A stretch of DNA of 64,000 nt from Halomonas sp. 'Soap Lake #6'. Lineage in GTDB: Bacteria > Pseudomonadota > Gammaproteobacteria > Pseudomonadales > Halomonadaceae. This document shows, one piece after another, positions 18,815-27,313 of this stretch; position 1 is the first letter of the stretch; every line of letters begins with the position of its first letter. The position numbers were made by a program, and so were the translations under genes. Below the pieces are notes generated by a model, which saw only the letters and a list, made by a program, of their open reading frames with translations, was not told the DNA's origin and ran no database searches. Where the stretch lies: assembly GCF_003031405.1 (NCBI RefSeq), contig NZ_CP020469.1, forward strand, positions 3,906,001-3,970,000, given 5' to 3'.

Positions 18815-18848
18815 CCCTAGATTGAAGGTGTTCGTTTTCGAAAAATAA

Positions 18849-18868
18849 ACATTTAACTCCTTAAATGT
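18849..18868. promoter_or_regulatory. Palindrome upstream of phnD
   Basis: ACATTTAA (18849-18856) and TTAAATGT (18861-18868) form a perfect 8-bp dyad around CTCC; symmetry extends weakly to TTTCG/CGAAA flanks (about 18835-18880). It could be an operator in the phnD leader. The regulator is unknown. Confidence 0.45.
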
Positions 18869-18961
18869 CCATTTGCGAAACGCTCTAGTGATGCCACTAA
18901 CGTTCATTTAGTGCTGCGCATTGGTCGAAAACTATAAAAATAACGTACTTAGAGGCTTCTC

Positions 18962-19951
18962 ATGACAACATCACGTTTTAGCAAGCGCCCGCTTGCCATG
19001 CTAATGGCTGCATCGCTACTGCCCTTCGCTCTGTTCTCTAGCCAAGCACTCGCCAATTGCGAGCGCGGCGACCTTGATACTATCTACTGTGACGAAGATG
19101 GCAATATGGTCGCCGACCGGCCTAGCGATGAGTCTCAGTGGGCAAACCCAAGCACGCTTATCTTTGCCTATACCCCCGTAGAAGATCCTGCCATTTATAC
19201 TGATATATGGCAGCCCTTTATCGACCATTTATCTGAAGTTACCGAGCGTAATGTGCGCTTTTTCGCCGTTCAGTCTAACGCTGCGCAGGTGGAAGCAATG
19301 CGCAGTGGACGCCTGCATATTGCCGGGTTCTCAACCGGCCCAACGCCATTTGCAGTTAACCTAGCGGGGGCGGTGCCCTTTGCATTGATGGGCTCTGACG
19401 ACGGCCAGTTCGGCTACACCCTGCAGATGTTCACCCATGTGGATTCCGGCATTGAAAGCCTCGAAGATCTTAAGGGTAAGCGGGTAGCCCACACATCGCC
19501 CACTTCTAACTCCGGCAACTTGGCTCCTCGTGCCCTACTACCTGAACTGGGTATTACGCCCGAAGAGGATTATGAAGTGGTCTACTCCGGTAGCCACGAC
19601 CAATCCATGCTCGGCGTAGTGGCGCGAGACTACGATGCCGCGCCAGTTGCCTCTGAAGTTGTCGAACGTATGGCTGCACGCGGTCTTTACGATGAAGAAG
19701 ATGTCAGGCTGATTTATGAGTCAGACCGTTTCCCCACCACATCTTATAACTACGCTCATAACCTTCACCCAGACTTGGTTGAGAAAATCGAAGAAGCTTT
19801 CTTTACCTTCGATTTTGTCGGTACCGAGCTTGGCAATGAGTTCGAGGGGGTCGAGAAATTCATTCCTATCAACTACCAGGATAACTGGCAGGTGATTCGC
19901 ACCATCCAAGCCGCTAATGGCGTGCGCTATACGCGGGAAAACTTAGAGTAA
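18962..19951 (+). CDS. phnD: Phosphate/phosphite/phosphonate ABC transporter, substrate-binding protein
   Basis: Periplasmic binding protein of the PhnD family, 329 aa, with a signal peptide (about 1-31, cleaved after ALA). After a short Cys-containing N-terminal segment (CERGDLDTIYCDEDG) the core has FAYTPVEDPAIYTDIWQPF, VRFFAVQSNAAQVEAMRSGRLHIAGFSTGP (in parts) and KRVAHTSPTSNSGNLAPRALL, typical of the phosphonate-binding fold. Whether the ligand is a phosphonate, phosphite or phosphate cannot be read. It heads phnD-phnC-phnE1-phnE2, but a terminator-like stem separates it from phnC. Confidence 0.88.
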   Translation: MTTSRFSKRPLAMLMAASLLPFALFSSQALANCERGDLDTIYCDEDGNMVADRPSDESQWANPSTLIFAYTPVEDPAIYTDIWQPFIDHLSEVTERNVRFFAVQSNAAQVEAMRSGRLHIAGFSTGPTPFAVNLAGAVPFALMGSDDGQFGYTLQMFTHVDSGIESLEDLKGKRVAHTSPTSNSGNLAPRALLPELGITPEEDYEVVYSGSHDQSMLGVVARDYDAAPVASEVVERMAARGLYDEEDVRLIYESDRFPTTSYNYAHNLHPDLVEKIEEAFFTFDFVGTELGNEFEGVEKFIPINYQDNWQVIRTIQAANGVRYTRENLE

Positions 19952-19959
19952 CCCGTGCC

Positions 19960-19986
19960 CGCGCCGCGTACTGCGGCGCGATTTTT
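19960..19986 (+). terminator. Terminator/attenuator between phnD and phnC
   Basis: CGCGCCGC (19960-19967) pairs with GCGGCGCG (19973-19980) around GTACT and is followed by ATTTTTC. The strong G+C stem and T-run fit an intrinsic terminator, probably leaky, setting a higher binding-protein to transporter ratio. Confidence 0.8.
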
Positions 19987-20009
19987 CGTCTATCGATGGA
20001 AGCGAACAC

Positions 20010-20816
20010 ATGCTGGAAATTAATAACTTGGTCAAACGCTATGGCCAGAGCGAGGCAGTACTGAAAGGCCTTGATCTCAAGGTAGAAGGCAACAGCGTTG
20101 TTTCTATCGTAGGTGCATCAGGTGCTGGTAAAAGCACCATGCTGCGCTGTATCAACCGATTAGTAGAACCTACCTCAGGCTCGATAAAACTCAATGGTAC
20201 CGAACTGGTTAATCTGAAAGGCGCTGAGTTGCGTCGCGCTCGACGCAAAATAGGCATGGTATTTCAGGGTTTTAACTTGCTCGACCGACTAACCGTGATG
20301 GAAAACGTCTTGGCTGGGCGACTTGGCTACGTCAACCTCTACCAAGCCATCACTCGCCGCTACCCTCAAACCGATATTGAACGTGCCTTTAGCCTGATGG
20401 AGCGTGTCGGGATCGCTCATTACGCCAATAAGCGCGCCGACGAGCTGTCTGGTGGCGAACGCCAGCGAGTGGGTGTAGTGCGAGCTCTGATGCAAGAACC
20501 TGAAGTACTGCTGGCCGATGAGCCAACAGCCTCGCTAGACCCTCGCACCTCCGAACAAATCATGATGCTACTCCAGAGCCTTGCCAGCGAGCTTTCGCTT
20601 CCGGTGCTAATCAACATCCATAATGTGGCCCAGGCAAAAACCTATACCGAACGGATTGTGGGCCTGCGTCACGGCAAGATGATTTTCGATGGCCTACCCG
20701 CCGACTTCAATAAAGAGGCTCTCGATGCCATTTATGGTGGTATTGAAGCACCGGACGAAACGGTTTCCGAGCAGCCGTATAGCTCAGCGGAGGTAGCTCG
20801 CCATGACTCCGCCTGA
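20010..20816 (+). CDS. phnC: Phosphonate/phosphite ABC transporter ATPase
   Basis: ATPase subunit, 268 aa. Walker A is GASGAGKST (about 35-43), signature LSGGERQR, Walker B LLADEPTASLDP, switch His in INIHNVAQA. The order of phnC with two PhnE-type permeases and PhnD identifies the importer. A GGAAGCGAACAC element precedes the ATG. Its 3' end overlaps phnE1 by 14 nt, so translation is coupled. No C-P lyase, phosphonatase or phosphite dehydrogenase gene is nearby. Confidence 0.92.
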   Translation: MLEINNLVKRYGQSEAVLKGLDLKVEGNSVVSIVGASGAGKSTMLRCINRLVEPTSGSIKLNGTELVNLKGAELRRARRKIGMVFQGFNLLDRLTVMENVLAGRLGYVNLYQAITRRYPQTDIERAFSLMERVGIAHYANKRADELSGGERQRVGVVRALMQEPEVLLADEPTASLDPRTSEQIMMLLQSLASELSLPVLINIHNVAQAKTYTERIVGLRHGKMIFDGLPADFNKEALDAIYGGIEAPDETVSEQPYSSAEVARHDSA

Positions 20817-21615
20817 CCCCCAGCCCAGCGTGCCTCGCACCTGGAAAAAACCACCCTTCATTGCCAACCCATTGATCCGCTATGGCATTCTAATTGTCGC
20901 AGTGGTTTATCTGGTATGGGCGTTTGGCTCGTTACCGTTTAACTGGGCGCGTATATCCGAAGGTATTCCACGGGCAGCGCGTATCTTCAGTGGTGGCTTT
21001 CCTCCAAGCTTTGAGCGTTTCGGCCTACTGCTCACCGGATTTAAAGAGAGTTTCCAAATCGCCATCCTGGCAACGCTTTTGGGTGTGTTGCTCTCTATTC
21101 CCTTTGCGGTGATGGCAGCGCGTAATATTGCGCCCATGCCGATCTACTTAATCGGTCGCGCGGTGATCATTATTTCGCGCAGCTTTCACCCGGTGATTGT
21201 GGCCATTTTATTCGTAGCAGCGGTCGGTTTTGGCCCACTAGCGGGTATTTTGACGCTCACCCTCTACTCCATTGGCTTTGTGGGCAAACTACTAGCCGAA
21301 GAGATTGAGGAGATCGATTGGGGCCAGGTTGAAGCGATGCGTGCAACCGGGGCTGGCTACTTAGCCACGCTGTTTTATGCGGTTTTCCCGCAAATCCTAC
21401 CGCGCCAAGTGGGTCTTTCCATGTATCAGCTTGATAGCAACCTGCGCGCCTCTGCGGTGGTAGGTATTGTCGGCGCTGGCGGTATTGGCGGCACGCTAAT
21501 GAACGCCTTTGGACGCTACGATTACGACTTCGCCTTTGCCATTTTATTGATCATTATCGCGGTTATTTTGCTCAGTGAAGGCATTAGCGGCTGGGTGAGG
21601 AAAAAAATATGGTAG
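20803..21615 (+). CDS. phnE: Phosphonate/phosphite ABC transporter permease, first copy
   Basis: Inner-membrane permease, 270 aa, about six TM helices. The binding-protein-dependent transport signature appears as EIEEIDWGQVEAMRATGAGYLATLFYAVFPQ (EAA loop, about residues 165-195, quoted in part) . GGAGG lies 9 nt upstream of the ATG within phnC. It overlaps phnC by 14 nt and phnE2 by 7 nt. Together with phnE2 it should form the heterodimeric channel. Confidence 0.9.
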   Translation: MTPPDPQPSVPRTWKKPPFIANPLIRYGILIVAVVYLVWAFGSLPFNWARISEGIPRAARIFSGGFPPSFERFGLLLTGFKESFQIAILATLLGVLLSIPFAVMAARNIAPMPIYLIGRAVIIISRSFHPVIVAILFVAAVGFGPLAGILTLTLYSIGFVGKLLAEEIEEIDWGQVEAMRATGAGYLATLFYAVFPQILPRQVGLSMYQLDSNLRASAVVGIVGAGGIGGTLMNAFGRYDYDFAFAILLIIIAVILLSEGISGWVRKKIW

Positions 21616-22418
21616 ATCACGCACAGCAACTTGCCGACCGGATTTGGCAGCGCTACGACCGTAAAACACGGCTGATTCGCTACGGCATACTGCTCGCTAC
21701 TCTTATGGTGGTAGTTTGGGCAGTTCGCGATATTGATATCTTTTGGCCGTGGGTTTGGGATGCCCCCAACCAAATTTCGAGCTTGGGCGCCCGCATGTGG
21801 CCCCCAAGCCCGGCAGGGCTTAACAACATTTTCAATGCGCTGCTGGAAACGGTGCACATCGCTACCTTAGCAACATTTTTAACTATCTTTTTAGCCCTTC
21901 CCGTCGCCTATATTGCCGCTCAAAACACTACGCCTAACCGTGCCTGTCTGTGGTTGGGGCGCTTTATTTTGGTCTCGAGCCGTTCGGTCAATACGATTAT
22001 CTGGGCACTGCTGTTCGTAGCTATTTTTGGCCCAGGTGTACTGGCTGGGATTTTGGCGATTGTGTTCCGCTCTATCGGTTTTATAGGCAAGTTAATGGGC
22101 GAAGCAATTGAGGAGATTGACCGCAAACCTGTGGAAGCCATGGAAGCCACCGGCGCATCAAAAGCCAAGGTGATTGTCTACGCGATTGTACCTCAGGTTA
22201 TGCCAGCCTTTTTTGCCATCGTGATTTTGCGTTGGGACATTAACATTCGCGAATCCACAGTGTTAGGGTTGGTAGGTGCGGGGGGAATCGGTGTGATTCT
22301 GCAAGGAGCCATCGATACCTTTGCCTGGCCAACGGTTGCCACCATTCTTATGGCAATCATCGCACTGGTGCTAGTTGGCGAAGCTATTACCAGCCTGCTG
22401 CGCAGCAAGGTGCTATAA
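21609..22418 (+). CDS. phnE: Phosphonate/phosphite ABC transporter permease, second copy
   Basis: Second permease, 269 aa, homologous to phnE1 but clearly diverged. The N-terminal cytoplasmic stretch is followed by about six TM helices; the EAA loop is EIDRKPVEAMEATGASKAK. GAGG stands 8 nt before the ATG, inside phnE1. Paired phnE genes occur in many phosphonate-type importers where E. coli has a single one. A long palindromic hairpin follows the stop. Confidence 0.9.
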   Translation: MVDHAQQLADRIWQRYDRKTRLIRYGILLATLMVVVWAVRDIDIFWPWVWDAPNQISSLGARMWPPSPAGLNNIFNALLETVHIATLATFLTIFLALPVAYIAAQNTTPNRACLWLGRFILVSSRSVNTIIWALLFVAIFGPGVLAGILAIVFRSIGFIGKLMGEAIEEIDRKPVEAMEATGASKAKVIVYAIVPQVMPAFFAIVILRWDINIRESTVLGLVGAGGIGVILQGAIDTFAWPTVATILMAIIALVLVGEAITSLLRSKVL

Positions 22419-22424
22419 CCGGCC

Positions 22425-22455
22425 GCAAGTGTTTGACCAATGGTCAAACGCTTGC
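22425..22455 (+). other. Near-perfect 15-bp palindrome after phnE2
   Basis: GCAAGTGTTTGACCA (22425-22439) and TGGTCAAACGCTTGC (22441-22455) are complementary apart from one T-G pair, with a single central base. As RNA it would form a stable stem; no T-run follows. It may close the phn operon or act as a DNA operator for the next gene. Confidence 0.7.
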
Positions 22456-22490
22456 CATGGTTAAAGAGTAACTAACGGCATGGAGGACGT

Positions 22491-22928
22491 ATGACGATGA
22501 CAACCTATATCGTGGTTGCCGATGCTGCCCGCGCGCGTATTTTTACCCGCGATGCACTCAACCTTGTAGAGAAAGAGAGCTTGATACACGCAGAAGGTCG
22601 GCTGCATGAGGGGGATTTGATTACCGATCGTCGCGGTGCCGATGTACATGAGTCTATGTCCACTACGTCACGTTCGTCAGGTGAAGAGGGTGCTGCTTCC
22701 AGGCATGAAAATGAGCTATTTGCTAAAGAAGTGGCCCAACGTCTTTATACCGCTCGGGTGGAAAACAGCATGGAAAAGCTGATTATGGTGGCACCACCGA
22801 AATTTTTAGGGCTATTGCGTGAAAAGCTTGATAACCCTACCCATAAGTTAGTTATTCACACACTCTCTAAGGACCTAAGCAAAGCACCAATGGCAGATAT
22901 TCAAAACGCCGTCAGCGATTTACGTTAA
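22491..22928 (+). CDS. Host attachment family protein (Host_attach domain)
   Basis: The 145-aa protein matches the host attachment protein family first noted in plant-associated rhizobia: TTYIVVADAARARIFTRD at the N terminus, an internal HEGDLITDRRGADVHES segment, and LIMVAPPKFLGLLREKL with KDLSKAPMADI at the C terminus. It is probably cytosolic, with no signal peptide or TM. The biochemical function is unknown despite the name; the fold resembles release-factor/Pelota-like domains. GGAGG is 4 nt from the ATG at 22491 and 10 nt from one at 22497, so the exact start is open. Confidence 0.8.
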   Translation: MTMTTYIVVADAARARIFTRDALNLVEKESLIHAEGRLHEGDLITDRRGADVHESMSTTSRSSGEEGAASRHENELFAKEVAQRLYTARVENSMEKLIMVAPPKFLGLLREKLDNPTHKLVIHTLSKDLSKAPMADIQNAVSDLR

Positions 22929-22958
22929 ACAAACCAACGCTGCGTTATCGTTTCACAT

Positions 22959-22985
22959 TAAAGTAGCGGTCGCTCTCGCCGATAG
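22959..22985 (+). promoter_or_regulatory. FliA (sigma-28) promoter for chemoreceptor 1
   Basis: TAAA (22959-22962), a 15-nt spacer, then GCCGATAG (22978-22985): seven of eight -10 bases fit TAAA-N15-GCCGATAA. It lies 33 nt upstream of the start codon at 23019. The same element precedes chemoreceptor 3. Confidence 0.88.
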
Positions 22986-23018
22986 AGATCTGGTATCCAG
23001 CCAATCTTGAGAGCGACC

Positions 23019-24878
23019 ATGTTTTCCTCCCTTCGAGCACGAATCTTACTCGCTGCACTCACGGCCATCACCCTTGCTCTGATCGTTAACGGTATTGCCA
23101 GCTACATCACGGTTAAACACCACAATGCTTTACAGGTTAGCCGCAACCTAAGCGCTGTAGTAGAAGGCAATACTCAGGCAATTAATGAGTGGTTTAACGC
23201 CCGCTATACGATGCTTGCCAGCATGGAAGATGCCGTAGATAGTGAAGCCCCGCTCTCAGCACTGCGCCAGTTGTCAGATTCAGGCAGTTTTATGACCGCC
23301 TATATCGCCTACCCTTCTACATCAGAAGCTGTCTTTTCTGATGGATGGCAACCCCCCAGTGATTACGACCCACGGCAGCGACCTTGGTATCAAGGTGCAG
23401 CTAATGCACAAGATACGATTATTACGGCCCCCTACGTCGACGCACAGACGGGTGGGTTAATTGTCACTTTCGCACGACCTTTCTATCGTAATGGGCAGCT
23501 TGCTGCCGTTATAGGCGCTGATATTACTGTCGGTGACGTCATCGATATCGTGTCCAGCATTGCCCCAACCCCCTCCAGCTTTGGCTTTTTAACCACGGAA
23601 AATGGCACTCTGGTCGCACATCCAAACGCCGCACTGACCCTAGAGCCTGCCACCGTTTTAAGCAACGAACTCACCAACGAGCACCTAGCTCAGATAGTAC
23701 AAGCCAATGACCCCCAAGCACTTTCACTGCAAGACAGCAACAAGCTATTGATGGGTAGTACCGTTGGTGGCAACACCGGCTGGCGGTTAGTTGTTGCTCT
23801 GGATGAAGCTGAAGCCACTGCTGGCCTGCGCGCTATTGCGACTACCTCGATTATTACCCTGCTGATCGTCGCCGCCATTACCGCCATAGTGTTTGGCATG
23901 CTGCTGTCACTGCTGCTGCGCCGCTTACTAGAAGTGCGCAATGCCATGGATAACATTGCTACCGGTGAAGGCGATTTAACTCAGCGACTACCGGAAGAGG
24001 GCAATGATGAAGTCAGCCACATTGCCAGTGCCTTCAACCGCTTTGTCAGCAAAATGGAAAGCGTATTGATCGATGTACGCACCAGCAGCGAGTCGGTTCA
24101 CCACGCGGCTAACGAAATTGCCATGGGTGGTCAGGATTTGTCACGCCGTACCGATAACGCCGCCTCAAGCCTGCAGCAAACATCCGCTTCAGTGGAACAG
24201 ATCACTAGCACGGTACAGCATACCGCCGCCTCGGCCCAGGAGGCGAATAAACTCTCCCAGAGCGCCTCCAAAGTGGCTAAAGAGGGGGGGCAAGTCGTGG
24301 CTAATGTGGTCACCACAATGGAAGATATTTCCCAAGCTTCTAATAAAATTGGCGAGATCGTCACGCTGATGAACAGTATTGCCTTTCAGACCAATTTACT
24401 CGCCCTTAACGCCTCGGTGGAAGCTGCTAGGGCGGGTGAGCACGGCCGTGGCTTTGCAGTGGTAGCCGATGAAGTGCGCAAACTGGCTGGGCGCAGCAGT
24501 GAGGCCGCCAACGATATTCAAAAACTGATCGAAGATTCGCAAAGCAAAGTTAATAACGGCACCACCTTAGTACAAAACGCTGGCGCCACTATGCAGGACA
24601 TCGTCGCACATATCACACGCGTCACCGATGTACTGGAGGAAATCAACTCCGCCACCAGCGAGCAGAGTGATGGCATCAAGCAGGTCAATATCGCAGTGGC
24701 TGAACTTGACCGCATGACCCAGGAAAACGCCGCCATGGTAGAAGAGTCCACCACTGCTGCCGAACACTTGAAGGAACAAGCTGAGCACCTTTCGGGCACC
24801 ATCAGCAGTTTTAAACTTTCCCACGCTGCCACGCCTGCCCTGCAAGTGCCCTATCAAGCATCTGGCAGACATGCTTAA
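23019..24878 (+). CDS. Methyl-accepting chemotaxis protein with amino-acid dCache domain (1)
   Basis: Membrane chemoreceptor, 619 aa: TM1 (about 8-30), periplasmic dCache sensor (about 35-275), TM2 (about 278-300), HAMP, and a cytoplasmic signalling domain with the hairpin tip around [20 protein letters not shown]. The sensor contains Y116, R121, W123, Y124 and D168. This matches the dCache_1AA amino-acid-binding signature, including the R-to-D spacing of PctA as I recall it (47 residues). It therefore probably senses amino acids. The ATG at 23019 is used; a TTG 12 nt earlier is less likely. It is followed after 24 nt by chemoreceptor 2. Confidence 0.92.
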   Translation: MFSSLRARILLAALTAITLALIVNGIASYITVKHHNALQVSRNLSAVVEGNTQAINEWFNARYTMLASMEDAVDSEAPLSALRQLSDSGSFMTAYIAYPSTSEAVFSDGWQPPSDYDPRQRPWYQGAANAQDTIITAPYVDAQTGGLIVTFARPFYRNGQLAAVIGADITVGDVIDIVSSIAPTPSSFGFLTTENGTLVAHPNAALTLEPATVLSNELTNEHLAQIVQANDPQALSLQDSNKLLMGSTVGGNTGWRLVVALDEAEATAGLRAIATTSIITLLIVAAITAIVFGMLLSLLLRRLLEVRNAMDNIATGEGDLTQRLPEEGNDEVSHIASAFNRFVSKMESVLIDVRTSSESVHHAANEIAMGGQDLSRRTDNAASSLQQTSASVEQITSTVQHTAASAQEANKLSQSASKVAKEGGQVVANVVTTMEDISQASNKIGEIVTLMNSIAFQTNLLALNASVEAARAGEHGRGFAVVADEVRKLAGRSSEAANDIQKLIEDSQSKVNNGTTLVQNAGATMQDIVAHITRVTDVLEEINSATSEQSDGIKQVNIAVAELDRMTQENAAMVEESTTAAEHLKEQAEHLSGTISSFKLSHAATPALQVPYQASGRHA

Positions 24879-24902
24879 TCCTATCTATTGAGGCATTACT
24901 CT

Positions 24903-27032
24903 ATGCACTTTCGCTCGTTACGCTCTTTTGTCTTGGCCTTGGCAGGCCCCTGCCTACTAGCCATTGTGATCGCACTGGTGGTGTATAACTTGATCGCCGC
25001 CGCACGCACTCAGCAAACGGTGAGTGAACACACCCAAGAGCTAATGGAAAGTGCACTTGATGCCCGCTTAAACGCCATTGCCGATGCAGAGGGCGAGCGT
25101 ATTCAGCGCGAATTGGATAAAGCCATGACGCTTGCCCACCAGCTTGCAACTACCAATGCACTGATGGGGATGCAAGATAGCGAGGGGCAACGCGCACTAT
25201 TTCTGAGCCGTCGTCAGCTATCGAATCTGGTACGCCAAACTCTCGCTGATAACCCAGACCTTATAGATGTCTATATTGGTTGGGAACCTAATGCGTTTAC
25301 TGACGATGCTCGTTACGCTAACAACAAGCGCCACGGTAATAATAGCGATGGCCGCTTTATGCCTTGGTGGTTTCGCAACGATGATGGCTCACTGTCGCTA
25401 GATCTGCTCGGTGATGTAGAAGACGACACACGTCTTCCTAATGGTATACGCCAAGCAGAGTATTATATGTGTCCGCGAGAGACGTTAGCGCCTTGCATTA
25501 TTGACCCTGCTGCTTACGATTTTGGCGGTGTCACTCAGCTAGTTACCTCTTTTAATGCCCCTATCCTGGTAGATGGTGAGTTTCGAGGTGTAGCAGGGAT
25601 CGATCTCTCTGTTGATTTCATCCAGACGCTGCTTAGTGATGCCAACCAAGCACTGTACAATGGTGCAGGCCGAATGGTACTGGTCGCAGGACATGGAATT
25701 CTGGTGGCAGATACCGCCGAAAAAGGCGGTCTTGGCGAGCCAGCCAGAGACGTGCTCAGCAGCCCACTCTTATCAGGTATTGAGCAGGCGACGGCTCAGG
25801 GCAGCCTGTATAGCAGCAAGAATGACGGCATGTTAGAGCGTTACTTGCCCCTCCATCTTGGCGATACCTCACAGCCTTGGGTGCTAATGTTGCAACTACC
25901 CGAAGCAGTTGCGCTGGCCGAGTTAAATAATCTGCAGGGTGTGCTTAGCGAACAGCGCCAACAAAATACCTTCGGTATGACCTTGGTAGGCCTGCTACTG
26001 GCCGCACTGGGCGTAATAGCACTATGGTGGATCGGAGGGCAGATCGCACGCCCGTTAAAGCGGCTGGCAACACGGATGCAAGAGATCGCTACTGGCAATG
26101 GCGACCTTACCCAACGCCTACCCATAATGGGCCGCGATGAAAGCGCCGCCTTGGCCGAGCAGTTCAATGCCTTTGCTGAAAAAATTCAGACGATTCTGCT
26201 GGATGTACGCCGCAGTAGCGAAGCCGTCAACCGCGCAGCGAATGAGATCACTCAAGGTGGCCACAACCTCTCAAGACGCACCGACCAGGCAGCAGCCAGC
26301 CTGCAACAGACATCGACTGCAATGGAACAAATCAGCAGTACTGTTGGACACACTACCCAAGCTTCTCAAGAAGCTAGCGGGCTTTCCCAAACGGCTTCCC
26401 AACTAGCCTCCCGTACCGATAGTGCCTTCAAGCAGGTAGTGTCGACCATGGATGAAATCCGTTCAAACTCAGATGAAATTCAGAATATTGTGAGCGTGAT
26501 TGACGGCATTGCCTTTCAAACCAACCTGCTTGCCCTGAATGCTTCGGTAGAAGCCGCCCGAGCTGGCGAACACGGACGTGGCTTCGCGGTAGTGGCTGAT
26601 GAGGTGCGCAAACTGGCTGGGCGCAGTAGCGAAGCAGCTAAAGATATTCGTCAGCGCATTGACACGTCAGCGGGGAAAGTAGAAAGCGGCACCCAAATGG
26701 TTCACGATGCCGAGACCGCAATGCATGAGCTAGCGGATAGCGTTACCCGAATCACTCAGATGCTAGGCGATATCAGCACGGCTGCACGAGAACAAAGCGA
26801 TGGTATTAGCCAAGTCAGTATCGCAGTGTCCGACTTAGACCAGATGACTCAACAGAATGCCGCACTTGTGGAAGAATCAACAACCGCAGCTGAACAGCTA
26901 AACGCTCAAGCAGATCGGTTGGCAGCACTGGTTGGTGGCTTTAAATTAAGCGAAGAGGCACAGGAGTTGCCGCGCGGCGCACTGCCTAATACCACGCTGC
27001 CTACGGGGAGACTCGACGCCCCCCAGAGGTGA
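24903..27032 (+). CDS. Methyl-accepting chemotaxis protein (2), different sensor
   Basis: Chemoreceptor of 709 aa: TM1 (about 10-32), a periplasmic Cache-type sensor about 320 residues long, TM2 near 360-380, HAMP ([21 protein letters not shown]), and a signalling domain with the tip [20 protein letters not shown]. The sensor lacks the amino-acid signature of its neighbours; it has [13 protein letters not shown] and a CPRETLAPC pair of cysteines, so its ligand is unknown. The ATG at 24903 has GAGG 9 nt upstream; a TTG at 24888 is the alternative. It is probably cotranscribed with chemoreceptor 1 and ends at a strong hairpin. Confidence 0.9.
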   Translation: MHFRSLRSFVLALAGPCLLAIVIALVVYNLIAAARTQQTVSEHTQELMESALDARLNAIADAEGERIQRELDKAMTLAHQLATTNALMGMQDSEGQRALFLSRRQLSNLVRQTLADNPDLIDVYIGWEPNAFTDDARYANNKRHGNNSDGRFMPWWFRNDDGSLSLDLLGDVEDDTRLPNGIRQAEYYMCPRETLAPCIIDPAAYDFGGVTQLVTSFNAPILVDGEFRGVAGIDLSVDFIQTLLSDANQALYNGAGRMVLVAGHGILVADTAEKGGLGEPARDVLSSPLLSGIEQATAQGSLYSSKNDGMLERYLPLHLGDTSQPWVLMLQLPEAVALAELNNLQGVLSEQRQQNTFGMTLVGLLLAALGVIALWWIGGQIARPLKRLATRMQEIATGNGDLTQRLPIMGRDESAALAEQFNAFAEKIQTILLDVRRSSEAVNRAANEITQGGHNLSRRTDQAAASLQQTSTAMEQISSTVGHTTQASQEASGLSQTASQLASRTDSAFKQVVSTMDEIRSNSDEIQNIVSVIDGIAFQTNLLALNASVEAARAGEHGRGFAVVADEVRKLAGRSSEAAKDIRQRIDTSAGKVESGTQMVHDAETAMHELADSVTRITQMLGDISTAAREQSDGISQVSIAVSDLDQMTQQNAALVEESTTAAEQLNAQADRLAALVGGFKLSEEAQELPRGALPNTTLPTGRLDAPQR

Positions 27033-27059
27033 TTTGCAGATCATCCCCAATCATTATTC

Positions 27060-27104
27060 TTAACTACTTCCTTAACTAACGTCCTTAACTACGCCCTTAA
27101 CGAC
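27060..27104. repeat. Imperfect CTTAACTAC tandem repeat after chemoreceptor 2
   Basis: Three to four imperfect units of 12-13 bp built on TTAACTAC(T)TCC follow the stop codon and run into the left arm of the terminator stem. They are more degenerate than the other arrays in the window. Confidence 0.65.
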
Positions 27105-27137
27105 ACAGGGGCCTCACTATGAGGCCCCTGTGTCGTT
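27099..27137 (+). terminator. Long terminator-like hairpin after chemoreceptor 2
   Basis: An 18-bp perfect stem, 27099-27116 with 27120-27137, closes a CTA loop. It is followed by ATGTTTCC rather than a clean T-run. It most likely ends the chemoreceptor 1-2 transcript. Confidence 0.8.
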
Positions 27138-27214
27138 ATGTTTCCTATATTAACTTAACTGTATCAGATCTGTACCTCTTTCGTTACGAAGCTAGATAAG
27201 TCTAAACATACTCC

Positions 27215-27241
27215 TAAAGTCGCATCCACCGAAGCCGATAG
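27215..27241 (+). promoter_or_regulatory. FliA (sigma-28) promoter for chemoreceptor 3
   Basis: TAAA (27215-27218), a 15-nt spacer and GCCGATAG (27234-27241), the same -35/-10 pair as at 22959-22985 with an unrelated spacer. It lies about 70 nt upstream of the start codon at 27314. Confidence 0.88.
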
Positions 27242-27313
27242 CATGCCTGCAGATATTACATGCAAGGTGGCCTACCCCTGGCCTTATTTTTCTTGAATAG
27301 CGAGACTTTATTC

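Noticed and set aside
22968..23018. RNA hairpin hiding the ribosome site of chemoreceptor 1
   Set aside because: The left arm lies inside the FliA promoter spacer and would not be in the transcript from that promoter. Kept only as a DNA-symmetry observation.
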